Shown here: one piece after another, positions 37,954 through 47,035 of the stretch
How the letters are laid out: every line of letters begins with the position of its first letter
How positions within the stretch are numbered: the first letter of the stretch is position 1
Source: Corynebacterium falsenii
GTDB lineage: Bacteria; Actinomycetota; Actinomycetes; Mycobacteriales; Mycobacteriaceae
Direction: 5' to 3'
Length of the DNA: 64,000 bases
Assembly (NCBI GenBank): GCA_001054945.1
Contig: JVKJ01000005.1
Location: 620,001 to 684,000, forward strand
Translations under genes and position numbers: made by a program
Notes under the pieces: generated by a model
Databases searched by the model: none
Seen by the model: the letters and a program-made list of their open reading frames with translations, nothing else
What the model was told of the DNA's origin: nothing

Positions 37954-39207
37954 TCAGCTCCGGTTATTGAGGAACATCACATCGACCACCTGGCCGGGCG
38001 CGATGTGAGTGTCCTCCATAGAAACGAGGATGAGGCAGTTGGCCAGTCCGTGGCTACCCAGCAGGTGAGTTGGCTCCCCGCGGTCGGAGGCCCCCAGCGG
38101 ATCGACCAGGAATTCCCGGGTATCCCTATCGCGCATGAGCTGCCCGCGGATAAATCCGCGCCGGCCAGGAGCGGACTCTATGGAGGCGATGGTGCGAGCC
38201 TCGATGATGCGGCGGGAGGACTTGCGCTGGCCGCGGATCAGCTGGACGAGGGGGCGCACCATGACTTCGAAGGTGACCAAAGCCGAGGAGGGATTGGAGG
38301 GAAGCAGGAAAGTCGGCACTGCATCCTGGCCAAGGGTTCCGAACCCCATGACGGAACCGGGGTGCATCGCGATGCGGGAGACCGTCATGTCCCCGAGCTC
38401 GTCGATGACTTCGCGGATGCGTTCGCTGGCCTCGCCGCCGACGGCACCCGTGATGACGACAATCTCCGAGCGGATGAGCTGGCCCTCGATGGTGTCTCGG
38501 ATGCGGCGGGCCTCGCCGGACATGATGCCGATGCGGTGGACGTCCGCGCCCGCCTCACGGCCCGCAGCGGCAAGTGCGTAGGAATTGATGTCGAAGACCT
38601 GGCCCAGTCCTGGCTCGCGGTCGATGTCCACCAGTTCGGGCCCGAAGGAGATCACGCTCATGCGCGGCTTTGGGTAGACCAGGACCTTTGATCGCCCAAC
38701 AGCGGCGAGGAGACCGACCTGCGCGGCGCCGATCACGGCGCCTTCCTCAACCACGACATCCCCGGGCTGCACATCGGAGCCCTTGCGGTGGACGAATTGG
38801 CCGGGCACGACCGAACGGAGTGGTTCCATACGGCGCCCGTCGAGCTCAACCCAATCAAGTGGGATTACGGCATCGGCCAGGGTGGGCAGCGGCGCGCCGG
38901 TCTGAACACGCACCGCCTGTCGTGGTTGAAGGCGGACAGGGCGGTGCGAGCCAGCGGAGACTTCCCCGGTGATGGGGAGGCGGAAGATTTCGTCCTCAGC
39001 ACCCTTCACGTCTACTGCGCGGATTGCAAAGCCATCGATGGCGGCTTGATCGAATCCGGGGAGCGGGCGCGTTCCATCTACCTGCTCGGCGCTGCGCAGC
39101 CCGAGGGCTTCAGAAATCGCGATGCGCACCGGTTCGGGCGCCATAGCAGAGGCGGTGATCACCGCCATTTGCTCTTCCACGGTTCGCATCTGTCCGGTCG
39201 TGTCCAC
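37954..39207 (-). CDS. glp: MoeA/gephyrin-like molybdotransferase (Glp)
   Basis: This 417-residue MoeA-fold protein has MPGFDQAAID-like PLPGFDQAAIDGFAIRAVDV, IPLDWVELDGRR, VITGAVGGEASERI in the position of the MPT-binding GG-S/D motif, and LPSNPSSALVTFEVMVRP. In corynebacteria the equivalent protein (Glp) is a gephyrin-like scaffold for the divisome with receptor GlpR. Start choice: GTG 39207 follows GGGAGG closely; ATG 39189 gives an N-terminus (MRTVEEQMAVITASA) matching mycobacterial MoeA1 better. The TGAVGG replaces the usual SGGVS-type loop, which may bear on molybdotransferase activity. Confidence 0.85.
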   Translation of the reverse strand: MDTTGQMRTVEEQMAVITASAMAPEPVRIAISEALGLRSAEQVDGTRPLPGFDQAAIDGFAIRAVDVKGAEDEIFRLPITGEVSAGSHRPVRLQPRQAVRVQTGAPLPTLADAVIPLDWVELDGRRMEPLRSVVPGQFVHRKGSDVQPGDVVVEEGAVIGAAQVGLLAAVGRSKVLVYPKPRMSVISFGPELVDIDREPGLGQVFDINSYALAAAGREAGADVHRIGIMSGEARRIRDTIEGQLIRSEIVVITGAVGGEASERIREVIDELGDMTVSRIAMHPGSVMGFGTLGQDAVPTFLLPSNPSSALVTFEVMVRPLVQLIRGQRKSSRRIIEARTIASIESAPGRRGFIRGQLMRDRDTREFLVDPLGASDRGEPTHLLGSHGLANCLILVSMEDTHIAPGQVVDVMFLNNRS

Positions 39208-39252
39208 GGGCCTCCCTTAACCCAGTTCTTTCACCCTGTCTTTGTGCGCGGC

Positions 39253-40179
39253 CTACGAGCCCTGTTCGCGCTGCAGACGGTCCTCCAGCCAGCGCTTCAA
39301 GGAGGGACCGTACGTATCGTCTTGCAGCGCAAAGTCAACGCACGCGCGGATGTAACCGCCTGGATTGCCCAGGTCGTGCCGGTCGCCCTGGTGGACGACG
39401 ATGTGGACCGGATGACCCTGTTGAATCATCAGCTCGATGGCATCCGTGATCTGGATTTCTCCACCCTTACCGGGCTTCGTGTTCCGCAGTGCGTCGAAAA
39501 TCCCCCGGTCCAGGAGGTATCGCCCGGTGGCCGCGAAGTTCGAGGGGGCATCCTTCGCGTCTGGCTTTTCGACCATTCCCGTCACGCGCTTCACGTCGCC
39601 GTCGACAGACTCAGCGATCTCGAACACGCCGTACTTAGAGACGTCCTCTTCCGGGACCTCGACAGCACACAACACGGTGCCGCCGTGCTGACGACGGACC
39701 TCGATCATCTTGTCCATCACGCCGAAAGGCAGAACCAGGTCATCGGGAAGCATGACGGCGAAGCAATCCTCGTCCTCGTCCAGCAGACTCTCCGCCTGCC
39801 CGATGGCATGGCCCAATCCCAGCGGCTCCTTTTGCTCCACGGCGACGGGGTGGATGAGCCCATTCACTGCGCGAACCTTCGCGAGCTGATCTTCCTTGCC
39901 CCGACCTTCCAGGGTCTCTTCTAACTCCTCATCGGTATCGAAATGCCCCATCACGCCTGACTTCTTCGGCGCGGTTACGATCGCCAGCCGAGTGGCGCCC
40001 GCCTGGGCAGCTTCGCGGGCGATAAGTTCAATACCCGGGGTATCAACCACGGGGAGCAGTTCCTTGGGGACGGTCTTCGTCGCTGGGAGAAACCGGGTTC
40101 CCAGGCCAGCAGCGGGCACCACCACAGTGCGCACGTGCCCCTGGGAAGAGGATTCGACAGAAGGGTCTAGGGAAGTCAT
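39253..40179 (-). CDS. galU: UTP-glucose-1-phosphate uridylyltransferase GalU
   Basis: GalU makes UDP-glucose for glycans and trehalose lipids. The 308-residue protein has nucleotide-binding VVPAAGLGTRFLPATKTVPKE (starting near residue 16), PIVDTPGIELIAREA-like VVDTPGIELIAREA, and GLGHAIGQAESL. The start at 40179 (MTSLDPSVESSS) is preceded by TAGCAT and 7 nt, leaderless-type; the frame is open to 40281 but the extra residues overlap the divergent gene. Confidence 0.94.
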   Translation of the reverse strand: MTSLDPSVESSSQGHVRTVVVPAAGLGTRFLPATKTVPKELLPVVDTPGIELIAREAAQAGATRLAIVTAPKKSGVMGHFDTDEELEETLEGRGKEDQLAKVRAVNGLIHPVAVEQKEPLGLGHAIGQAESLLDEDEDCFAVMLPDDLVLPFGVMDKMIEVRRQHGGTVLCAVEVPEEDVSKYGVFEIAESVDGDVKRVTGMVEKPDAKDAPSNFAATGRYLLDRGIFDALRNTKPGKGGEIQITDAIELMIQQGHPVHIVVHQGDRHDLGNPGGYIRACVDFALQDDTYGPSLKRWLEDRLQREQGS

Positions 40180-40186
40180 GCAGAGC

Positions 40187-40192
40187 ATGCTA
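40187..40192 (-). promoter_or_regulatory. Leaderless-type -10 box of galU
   Basis: On the minus strand TAGCAT is followed by GCTCTGC (7 nt) and ATG 40179. Confidence 0.4.
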
Positions 40193-40230
40193 CCGCCCGA
40201 AATCCAATAATTGCCGTTCAACTCCCCACC

Positions 40231-40236
40231 TATGCT
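40231..40236 (+). promoter_or_regulatory. Leaderless-type -10 box of the 5-formyl-THF cyclo-ligase gene
   Basis: TATGCT is followed by TAAAAATT (8 nt) and GTG 40245, without a ribosome-binding site. Confidence 0.5.
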
Positions 40237-40244
40237 TAAAAATT

Positions 40245-41027
40245 GTGAATGCTCCCCGAAATAAGCCAGAGGACATGCCAAAAGATATCTCGGAACCCCG
40301 CTCGCCCCACGGCCTGGTTCAAATCAATGAGGTAGACGGCGATAAGGCGGCGGTGCGAGCTACGCTGAGGCGCCGGCGTCGAACCCTTCCCGGGGAGGAA
40401 CGCCAGGAGAGGGACGCGAACATCCAACGTCACCTCCTGGCCCACCTGAGCGGACCCGAGGGCCGAGCCGGAGGCCGAGCCCCTGTGGGCACGGTGGCAG
40501 CCTTCATGCCCATGAGCGGCGAGCCAGGTGGAGGAAAGACCGGTGACCTGACTCTTCCAGAGTCGCTATTTCGGGGTGGATTCCGCGTTCTCCTCCCCAG
40601 AATTAAGCCCGGCACCCGGGAATTGGAATGGCTCGAGTATTGCGGCCCGGACTCGCTGCAACCAAATAATCTTAAGATTCTAGAACCAATTGGCGCTTCC
40701 ACTTATGACCTTTTTAGCTTCGGCAACACCCAGCGCGATCGGGTGACACACGTGATCCTGCCTGCGCTGGCGATCGGAAGGAACGGTACGCGCCTGGGGC
40801 AGGGCGGCGGGTTCTACGACCGAGCACTTGCCAAAACCCCTAGCCATGTGGAACTTTTAGCAGTTGTAGATCATTCAGAAATTCTGGATGACGTTCCCTC
40901 TGCCGAGCACGACATCACGGTACATGCCGTCATTTCCGATCGGGGCCTTTTCCACCCCGCGCGCAATACACGTAACGTTGGCCGGGAACACTCGCACCCA
41001 TCCCCCGAAAGGAACCCACATGCTTAA
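40245..41027 (+). CDS. 5-formyltetrahydrofolate cyclo-ligase
   Basis: This 260-residue enzyme converts 5-formyl-THF to 5,10-methenyl-THF using ATP. Signature segments are RATLRRRRRTLP near the N-terminus, VLLPRIKPGTRELEW, and the ATP/phosphate-binding GRNGTRLGQGGGFYDRALAK (about residues 178-198). It is divergent from galU, as M. tuberculosis Rv0992c is from Rv0993, and its last 8 bases overlap mscL. Confidence 0.93.
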   Translation: MNAPRNKPEDMPKDISEPRSPHGLVQINEVDGDKAAVRATLRRRRRTLPGEERQERDANIQRHLLAHLSGPEGRAGGRAPVGTVAAFMPMSGEPGGGKTGDLTLPESLFRGGFRVLLPRIKPGTRELEWLEYCGPDSLQPNNLKILEPIGASTYDLFSFGNTQRDRVTHVILPALAIGRNGTRLGQGGGFYDRALAKTPSHVELLAVVDHSEILDDVPSAEHDITVHAVISDRGLFHPARNTRNVGREHSHPSPERNPHA

Positions 41028-41568
41028 GGGATTCAAAGATTTTCTTATGCGCGGCAACGTCGTTGAGCTTGCCGTCGCCGTGGTCATCGGCTCTGCCTTC
41101 ACCAACATCGTCACCGCGTTCACGAAAAACATCATCAACCCGCTGATCGCGTCCCTGGGCGGTTCCCCGGAGGTCGGCGGACTGGGCGTGGAGCTTCGCT
41201 CCGGCAATCACGCGACGTTCGTGGACTTCGGTTCCGTCATCACCGCAGCCATCAACTTCCTCATCATCGCTGCTGTGGTGTACTTCATCCTGATCATGCC
41301 GATGAACAAGTTGGCGGAGCTGAACGCTCGCCGCAAGGGCATCACCAAGACTGAAGCTGCAGCCACCGAGACTGAGCTGCTGGCTGAGATCCGCGATTTG
41401 CTTCTCGAGCAGCAGGGCGTGAACACCGCCAACACGCACGAGACCGGGATCAACGAGCTGAACGATAACACCACCGTCGACGGTCAGACCGCCGGTTCCA
41501 CCAGCGCAACCTCGGCCACCGCACAGTCGCAGTCCACGGCTCCCTCCACCGGTCGCCACTCCAAGTAG
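41020..41568 (+). CDS. mscL: Large-conductance mechanosensitive channel MscL
   Basis: MscL is a homopentameric osmotic safety valve. The protein starts MLKGFKDFLMRGNVVELAVA, with TM1 (VVELAVAVVIGSAFTNIVTAF) and TM2 (FGSVITAAINFLIIAAVVYFIL). It is 182 residues, longer than the roughly 136-151 of E. coli and M. tuberculosis, because of a Thr/Ser/Asn-rich tail from about residue 130. GAAAGGAACCCAC before ATG 41020 fixes the start. It overlaps the upstream cyclo-ligase gene by 8 bases. Confidence 0.95.
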   Translation: MLKGFKDFLMRGNVVELAVAVVIGSAFTNIVTAFTKNIINPLIASLGGSPEVGGLGVELRSGNHATFVDFGSVITAAINFLIIAAVVYFILIMPMNKLAELNARRKGITKTEAAATETELLAEIRDLLLEQQGVNTANTHETGINELNDNTTVDGQTAGSTSATSATAQSQSTAPSTGRHSK

Positions 41569-41599
41569 TTCCCTCCCCGTGGGTTCACGCCCTTTCCCC

Positions 41600-41632
41600 A
41601 GGCCATCTCACTCCCAGTGAGGTGGCCTTTGT
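41600..41632. terminator. Bidirectional terminator after mscL
   Basis: GGCCATCTCACT and AGTGAGGTGGCC form a 12-bp stem (one G-T) around CCC, followed by TTTGTT on the plus strand. The stem also overlaps the last codons of the convergent small ORF at 41608-41796. Confidence 0.75.
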
Positions 41633-41796
41633 TCAACCCAAAAGTCTTCGGAGAAGTCGCCGCGTTCCCCATCGTCCGTTGCCCAGTGCGGATGCTCTGG
41701 GGTTTCGCCCCTCTTTGGGACGCCACGCTCCCGGCCCCCGCCGATCGTCCCAAACTTCCTGCGCTTGGCGCGCTGTTGCCACTTCCCGGCACTCAT
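41608..41796 (-). CDS. Small basic conserved-looking protein of unknown function
   Basis: This is a 62-residue ORF: MSAGKWQQRAKRRKFGTIGG, then a charged middle, ending EDFWVEQRPPHWE. GGAGGAGGGG lies about 8 bases before the ATG, a good ribosome-binding site. The sequence is not low-complexity noise and has no stop-rich character. Its stop lies in the terminator stem shared with mscL. No domain is recognised. It could be a small nucleic-acid-binding protein given its basic start, but this is a guess. Confidence 0.55.
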   Translation of the reverse strand: MSAGKWQQRAKRRKFGTIGGGRERGVPKRGETPEHPHWATDDGERGDFSEDFWVEQRPPHWE

Positions 41797-41873
41797 AAGC
41801 GTGTCCCCTCCTCCCCCAGATAAGTCGATGCTGCATCCCCGGAGCGAGCGCCCCGGTGATGCAGCCGCGCAGA

Positions 41874-42518
41874 CTATTCGTCAGTCATCTTGTTCAGGTC
41901 AGCCAGCACGTGGCGAACCATGGGGCCCAGCATCGCCAGACCATCGCGGATGGCAGCGCGTGCGCTGGCCAGGTTGACCACCACGGTGGAGCCGGACAGC
42001 CCCGCGAGGCCGCGCGACAGCGCTGCGTCCATGGAGTTGGCGTGCAGCCCGGAGGCTCGCAGAGCTTCGGAGATGCCACGGATCTTCCGATCGAGCATCT
42101 TGGCGGTAGCCTCGGGCGTCTTGTCTCGTGGGCCACAACCGGTACCGCCAACGGTAATCACCAGGTCGGCACCGCCGACCACAGCTGTCTCGATGGCATT
42201 GCGGATCTGCGACTTGCGCGGCGGCACGGTAAGAACAGCATCCACCAGGAAGCCATCCTCGGCCAAAAGTTCCGCCACCAGGTCGCCGGAGTGTTTTTCG
42301 CTGGAATCATCGTCCGAAACGAAGACAACCAGAGCGTGGAGGATCGGCGCTTCGTGGGCAGCTTCGCGCGCTTGGTCCTCAACCTCCATGGTCCGGAAGG
42401 CATCAGCATCTGGTTCGTTGACTTGCGCGGCTAGCCGGTTGATCTGTTCTTGGTCCACTTCTTCCACCCGTGGGATGGCGATTCGCCCGTCAACTCCTTG
42501 ACCAGAATGTGGTGCCAC
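41874..42518 (-). CDS. moaB2: MoaB/MogA-type molybdopterin-binding protein (MoaB2)
   Basis: This is a 214-residue protein whose C-terminal 150 residues form a MoCF-binding domain: ALVVFVSDDDSSEKHSGDLV, then DLVITVGGTGCGPRDKTPEAT and SRGLAGLSGSTVVVNLAS. MogA/MoaB proteins adenylylate molybdopterin. It lies next to htrA-mprBA and near mscL exactly as moaB2 (Rv0984) does in M. tuberculosis. The N-terminal 60 residues are a polar extension. Confidence 0.9.
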   Translation of the reverse strand: MAPHSGQGVDGRIAIPRVEEVDQEQINRLAAQVNEPDADAFRTMEVEDQAREAAHEAPILHALVVFVSDDDSSEKHSGDLVAELLAEDGFLVDAVLTVPPRKSQIRNAIETAVVGGADLVITVGGTGCGPRDKTPEATAKMLDRKIRGISEALRASGLHANSMDAALSRGLAGLSGSTVVVNLASARAAIRDGLAMLGPMVRHVLADLNKMTDE

Positions 42519-42656
42519 TTCCTACTCCTCAAACACACATCTCATCGTCTTGACCTGATTAATATATCCCAAACGGAGTTCCCCCGGCTGGGCAATCAAG
42601 CCTTCTATCGGCAGGTCAACCCCGAAAGTGCTGGGCAGCGGGGAAATCTTTCCCCC

Positions 42657-42678
42657 TTAAAAGGTTGATCATTCAACC
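42657..42678 (-). terminator. Terminator after htrA
   Basis: On the minus strand GGTTGA-ATGA-TCAACC forms a 6-bp stem, followed by TTTT. It lies 20 bases after the htrA stop and would separate the htrA transcript from moaB2. Confidence 0.6.
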
Positions 42679-42698
42679 ACCTGTGAGGCGGCCGAATG

Positions 42699-44222
42699 CT
42701 ACTTCTCCTCGTCCAAGGTGACTTGGACATCGCGCTCGTCGCCGCCGTTGCTGTTGCCCACGTGCAACGTCACGGTTTCACCGACCTTGTGGGAACGGAT
42801 CGCCGCGATGAGCCCGACACCTGAGTCGATGGGGCGATCGTCCACCTTGAGGACGACATCGCCAGATTTGAGGCCGGCCTTTTCGGCCGCGGAGCCCTTG
42901 TTCACCTCGCGGATTTCCGCACCATAAGCATCGGAGGCAGTGTTGACCTGGGCGCCGATGATCGGGTGCTGCACCTTGCCCTTCTCGATCAGCTGCTTGG
43001 CAATGTCTTCGCCTTGGTTGGCGGGGATGGCGAAGCCGAGTCCGATGTTTCCGCCTTGGCCTGCGGTACCCAGGGTTGCGATGACAGAAGGAATGCCGAC
43101 CAATTCGCCCTTCGCGTTCACCAGTGCGCCACCGGAGTTACCTGGGTTGATGGCAGCATCGGTCTGAATAGCGTCGATCAACGAGGATTCTCCGCCCTGC
43201 TCGCCTGCTGCTTGAACTGGGCGATTCTTCGCGGACACGATGCCGGAGGTGACCGTGGAGGACAAGCCCAGCGGGGAGCCAACGGCCATGACCGGTTCGC
43301 CGACCTTCAGCGCATCTGAGTCGCCCAGAGCAATCGGCTGCAGGTCATTGGCACCCTCGGCCTTGATGACCGCGATGTCTGTCTGAGGATCTGTAGCGAC
43401 GAGCTTGGCCTTCAGCGCCCGGCCGTCGTTGAGCATGACCTGGATTTGGCCTCGCCCATTGTCCGCGCCAGCGATCACGTGGTTGTTCGTCACAATCAGG
43501 CCGTCGTTAGAAAGGATGGAGCCCGATCCCTCTCCGCCACCTTGGGCTGTGCGGACCTGGATGGACACCACGCTGTTCAGAACCTTGTCTGCGATCTCTG
43601 TCCCGTTGCCGGGCTGATCCAAGCGGCTGGTATCGCCGGCGCTGCCGTGCTGGTCACCCGATCCCTTCGAATCGAAGGACGTGGTGGTGCTGTGGCTAAG
43701 CGGATCACCGTTATTGGACATGGCCAGGTGAGTCAATGCCGTCGCAAAAACCGCGGTAGCTGCCACCATGGCAACCAGCGCCGTCGTGGACCAGCGGCGT
43801 GGCTGGCGATTCTTCGCCGTGCCTACGGGGCCGATGCCGGGTCCTTCCGGGCCATTGTTCGCACCGAAGGGCCCGAATTGTGTTGCCTGCGACTGCGGCG
43901 CCTGAGCCTGTGCTGCCTGGGAGTGCTCGGGCGCGCCAGTAGCGCCTTGAGGTTGACCGATCACAGGGTTCGTAGCCGTGGTTCGCGCTCCCGAAGGATA
44001 AGCGCTCCCGCCCTGCGCCTGACGCGGTTCGTTCGCTGCGCCATCCATTGGCGATTGGGGACTGTGATAAGGGTGGCCCTGAGATTGGTTGTATCCAGTC
44101 TGACGTCCAGACGACTGGCTCCCCGGTGCCTGCGTGCCCGGTCCCTCATGACCTTGCGGCTCATATTCATTATGGGCCTGGCCGTCACGTGAGCGACGGG
44201 GTGGCATGTGATCCGGTGACAT
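42699..44222 (-). CDS. htrA: HtrA/PepD-like membrane-anchored serine protease with PDZ domain
   Basis: The protein is 507 residues. Residues 1-155 are a Gln/Ser/Pro/Gly-rich cytoplasmic region, then one membrane helix (STTALVAMVAATAVFATALTH, about 157-178). The trypsin-like domain has the catalytic triad in TNNHVIAG, DPQTDIAVIKAE and INPGNSGGALVN. A PDZ domain follows (about 410-500, AEKAGLKSGDVVLKVDDRPI). AAGGAGAAGACCAT before ATG 44222 fixes the start. It follows mprB-mprA, matching mycobacterial mprAB-pepD, an envelope-stress circuit. Confidence 0.94.
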   Translation of the reverse strand: MSPDHMPPRRSRDGQAHNEYEPQGHEGPGTQAPGSQSSGRQTGYNQSQGHPYHSPQSPMDGAANEPRQAQGGSAYPSGARTTATNPVIGQPQGATGAPEHSQAAQAQAPQSQATQFGPFGANNGPEGPGIGPVGTAKNRQPRRWSTTALVAMVAATAVFATALTHLAMSNNGDPLSHSTTTSFDSKGSGDQHGSAGDTSRLDQPGNGTEIADKVLNSVVSIQVRTAQGGGEGSGSILSNDGLIVTNNHVIAGADNGRGQIQVMLNDGRALKAKLVATDPQTDIAVIKAEGANDLQPIALGDSDALKVGEPVMAVGSPLGLSSTVTSGIVSAKNRPVQAAGEQGGESSLIDAIQTDAAINPGNSGGALVNAKGELVGIPSVIATLGTAGQGGNIGLGFAIPANQGEDIAKQLIEKGKVQHPIIGAQVNTASDAYGAEIREVNKGSAAEKAGLKSGDVVLKVDDRPIDSGVGLIAAIRSHKVGETVTLHVGNSNGGDERDVQVTLDEEK

Positions 44223-44364
44223 ATGGTCTTCTCCTTGCATGAGGCCCATTGTGGACCTTCTAGCTGGCGATTCAATCGGATAAACACTTCGTTAATTGCA
44301 AAAACTGTCTGCAAAGAACAGCCACGGCATTCAACGAATACCCAGTTAGCTTACAGATTGGCCT

Positions 44365-46074
44365 TTACTTCTCTTCGCCGCTGTCCTCATGCCCCTCGTC
44401 TGTCACCGGCTGCTGGCCGGGCAGCACCACGCGAATCAGCGCGCCACCATCGTCGGACTCATCCGCGATAATCATTCCGTTGTGGCGCACGATCACCTGT
44501 TTCACGATGGCCAACCCAAGCCCAGATCCAGGCATCGACCGCGCCTTGATCGACCGATAGAACCGATCGAACACCTTCCGCCTGTCTTCCTCGGGTATGC
44601 CCGGGCCGGAATCTGCCACCCGTATTTCTACGGCTGCTGGCGGATCGCCCGGGTTGGCGTCCGACTCCCAGAGCAGTTCCATCCACGTGCGTACCACTCC
44701 CCCCTTCGGTGACCACTTGGCGGCGTTGTCGAGGAGGTTCAACAGTGCGCGCGCGAGGCTGAAGGAGTCTCCGTAGAGCTCCCACGGCACCGTGTGCAGC
44801 TCGAACTGCACATCCGGGCGGCGGCGCTCCACGCGCTCGATCGACTGCAGGAGCACCTCCTCGATGTCGACGAGGGACAGCTCGGGCTGCGCGGGGCCAT
44901 CCTCCCGGGCGAGATCGACGAGGTCACCCACCAGGGAACTCATCTCGTCGATTTGGGCCATCACGTCTCGCTCTAGGTCGCGACGGTCCGCGTCCGTGAT
45001 CGCAGGGTTGTCACTTCTGGACGCCAGCATCAGGAGTTCAACGTTGGTGCGCAGGCTTGTCAGAGGGGTTTTGAGCTCGTGGGAGGCGTCTGCAACCAAG
45101 TCTTTTTGCTTTTCCTGGGAGGCGTGCAGCGCGTCCATCATGTTGTTGAAGGACATGGTGAGCGAGCCGAGTTCGTCGCGCGAATATACGGGGATCTTGC
45201 GGAGCTCGCCGGTCATGGACACCCGGTCGGCGGCCGTGCGCAGGCGGGCGATCGGTTGCAGTCCCGCTGAAGCCACGGCCATGCCGATGACGACGGCGCC
45301 CAGCGAGCTAGTAATGGCCACGAGGATGAGCACCAGCCCAAGTGCGTCTAGGGCCTGGTTGGTGAAGGTGAGGTCCTGGACGAGGACGATGGTGCGGCCG
45401 TCAGGCGCGTGAACGGCGAAAATGCGCTCGCTGCCGTCATCGCGGAACGAGAACGGTTCTTGGCCCCGCACGACGGCGATCTCCGTGTTGGACAGGACCC
45501 CGATAAACGCGTCTTCATTGGTATTTTGCCCCGACTGAGAGGCGGGCACGACCATCGCCTTGGTGACGTTGGAGAGGTCTTGGAACCGCGGCGAGTAGTG
45601 TCCGCCGGGCATCTCATCCGGGTCGTTGAAGGTCACGCCGGAATCGATCATGTTTTGGCCCTGGGTCTGCAGGGACTTGTCAACCTCCTGGTAGAGCACT
45701 TGGCTCACCGTCGCATACGCAGCGACGGTGATAATCGCGATCGAGCCGATGACCACCAGCGCGGTGAGCGCTGACAGCCGGGTGCGCAAAGTGATCGCGC
45801 GTAGTGAGAAGCGACGGCTCGGCTCCACCGAGCTGGGGGCAGGTATGCCGGCGGAAGCTACACGCGCGCGGCGACGGGTCGAGTAGCCACGCTTTCCAGG
45901 GTGAGGCCGATCCTCGGAGTCAGCGCTGGATGACTGGGACTTCCGCGGGTTGCGCGTGAACCCGGCCGACATCGGCTCTTCGCCGGGGCCATAGGTGGAT
46001 GATTGAAGGCCGGTCTCTGAATCGAAGCTAGGTGGCGAGGCCGGGGTTTCAATCGGCAGTCGCCGAAGAATCAT
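44365..46074 (-). CDS. mprB: Sensor histidine kinase MprB
   Basis: This 569-residue kinase has a basic cytoplasmic N-terminus (about 1-95), TM1 ([20 protein letters not shown]), an extracytoplasmic sensor of about 110 residues, TM2 ([20 protein letters not shown]) and a HAMP domain. The H-box is [15 protein letters not shown], and the ATPase domain has [26 protein letters not shown] and [12 protein letters not shown]. It overlaps the mprA stop by 4 bases (ATGA). MprB senses envelope stress in mycobacteria; the same role here is inferred. Confidence 0.93.
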   Translation of the reverse strand: MILRRLPIETPASPPSFDSETGLQSSTYGPGEEPMSAGFTRNPRKSQSSSADSEDRPHPGKRGYSTRRRARVASAGIPAPSSVEPSRRFSLRAITLRTRLSALTALVVIGSIAIITVAAYATVSQVLYQEVDKSLQTQGQNMIDSGVTFNDPDEMPGGHYSPRFQDLSNVTKAMVVPASQSGQNTNEDAFIGVLSNTEIAVVRGQEPFSFRDDGSERIFAVHAPDGRTIVLVQDLTFTNQALDALGLVLILVAITSSLGAVVIGMAVASAGLQPIARLRTAADRVSMTGELRKIPVYSRDELGSLTMSFNNMMDALHASQEKQKDLVADASHELKTPLTSLRTNVELLMLASRSDNPAITDADRRDLERDVMAQIDEMSSLVGDLVDLAREDGPAQPELSLVDIEEVLLQSIERVERRRPDVQFELHTVPWELYGDSFSLARALLNLLDNAAKWSPKGGVVRTWMELLWESDANPGDPPAAVEIRVADSGPGIPEEDRRKVFDRFYRSIKARSMPGSGLGLAIVKQVIVRHNGMIIADESDDGGALIRVVLPGQQPVTDEGHEDSGEEK

Positions 46075-46766
46075 GGGGTGGACTCACGCAGTACGTAGCC
46101 GACGCCGCGAACGGTGTGGATGAGGCGCTCTTCCCCTTCTGCCTCGGTCTTGCGACGCAGGTAGCCGATGTAGACCTCAAGGGCATTACCCGACGTGGGG
46201 AAGTCGTAGCCCCAAACCTCTTCCAAGATCGTATCGCGGGGTAGGGCCTTGCGCGGATTGGACATCAACAGCTCCAGCAGGGCGAACTCCGTGCGGGTCA
46301 GGCTGATGGAACGGTCGCCGCGCGTCACCTCTCGAGTCTCTGGGTTGAGTCGCAGATCCTCGAACTCCAGCTGCTCTGCCTTATCTTCCCCCGCCACGGA
46401 CGGACGGGTGGAGCGACGGAACAGCGAGCGGGTGCGAGCCAGTAGCTCTTCGAGGGCGAAGGGCTTGGGGAGGTAATCATCGGCGCCTGCATCCAGACCG
46501 GCCACGCGCTCGGACACAGTGTCGCGGGCTGTGAGCAGCAATATGGGGAGGTCATCGCCGTGGCTACGCAGCTCCCGGCACACTTCGAGGCCGTCGAGCT
46601 TCGGCATCATGACGTCCAAAATGGCTACGTCGGGGCGGTCGGACGCGATCTTCTCCAACGCATCCTGGCCGTCCACCGCGAGGGCAACGTTGTAGCCATT
46701 GAAGATGAATGACCGACGCAGGGAATCACGGACCGCCTGGTCGTCATCAACAACAAGAATTTTCAT
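46071..46766 (-). CDS. mprA: OmpR-family response regulator MprA
   Basis: The protein is 231 residues from ATG 46766 ([20 protein letters not shown]). The receiver has the phospho-acceptor Asp in [13 protein letters not shown] and the conserved Lys in [13 protein letters not shown]. The winged-helix domain has [15 protein letters not shown] and [22 protein letters not shown]. It is very close to mycobacterial MprA in length and motif order. ATG 46775 is an equally possible start three codons upstream. Confidence 0.94.
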   Translation of the reverse strand: MKILVVDDDQAVRDSLRRSFIFNGYNVALAVDGQDALEKIASDRPDVAILDVMMPKLDGLEVCRELRSHGDDLPILLLTARDTVSERVAGLDAGADDYLPKPFALEELLARTRSLFRRSTRPSVAGEDKAEQLEFEDLRLNPETREVTRGDRSISLTRTEFALLELLMSNPRKALPRDTILEEVWGYDFPTSGNALEVYIGYLRRKTEAEGEERLIHTVRGVGYVLRESTP

Positions 46767-46980
46767 AGTACCCATTCTGCACTTTATCGATCTGCGCTGG
46801 GAATTCCCCCACACTGCAACGTAGCGAAAATCGGGGAAATTCGCGCAACTTGCGACTATGCCGATCATTTATAGCGCCCTGGGGCGTGGCGAGATGTACA
46901 CCAGGGACGTGTCGACGTGCCATCGAGGCGTCGTGATGCGTACACCGGAATCGCGGAGACGTGTACAGATGCGGATATAG

Positions 46981-47015
46981 AAAAGGTGGGCGCGGCCGAT
47001 ACGACCACGCCCACC
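46981..47015 (-). terminator. Rho-independent terminator of rpmE2-rpmF
   Basis: On the minus strand GGTGGGCGTGG pairs with CCGCGCCCACC (11 bp, one G-T), followed by TTTTCTATA. It lies about 20 bases after the rpmF stop. Confidence 0.8.
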
Positions 47016-47035
47016 CCACCGGGGTTAGCCGGGAA

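Noticed and set aside
46776-47035. Additional gene between mprA and rpmF
   Set aside because: Only short frames are present, overlapping the rpmF terminator; nothing gene-like was seen.
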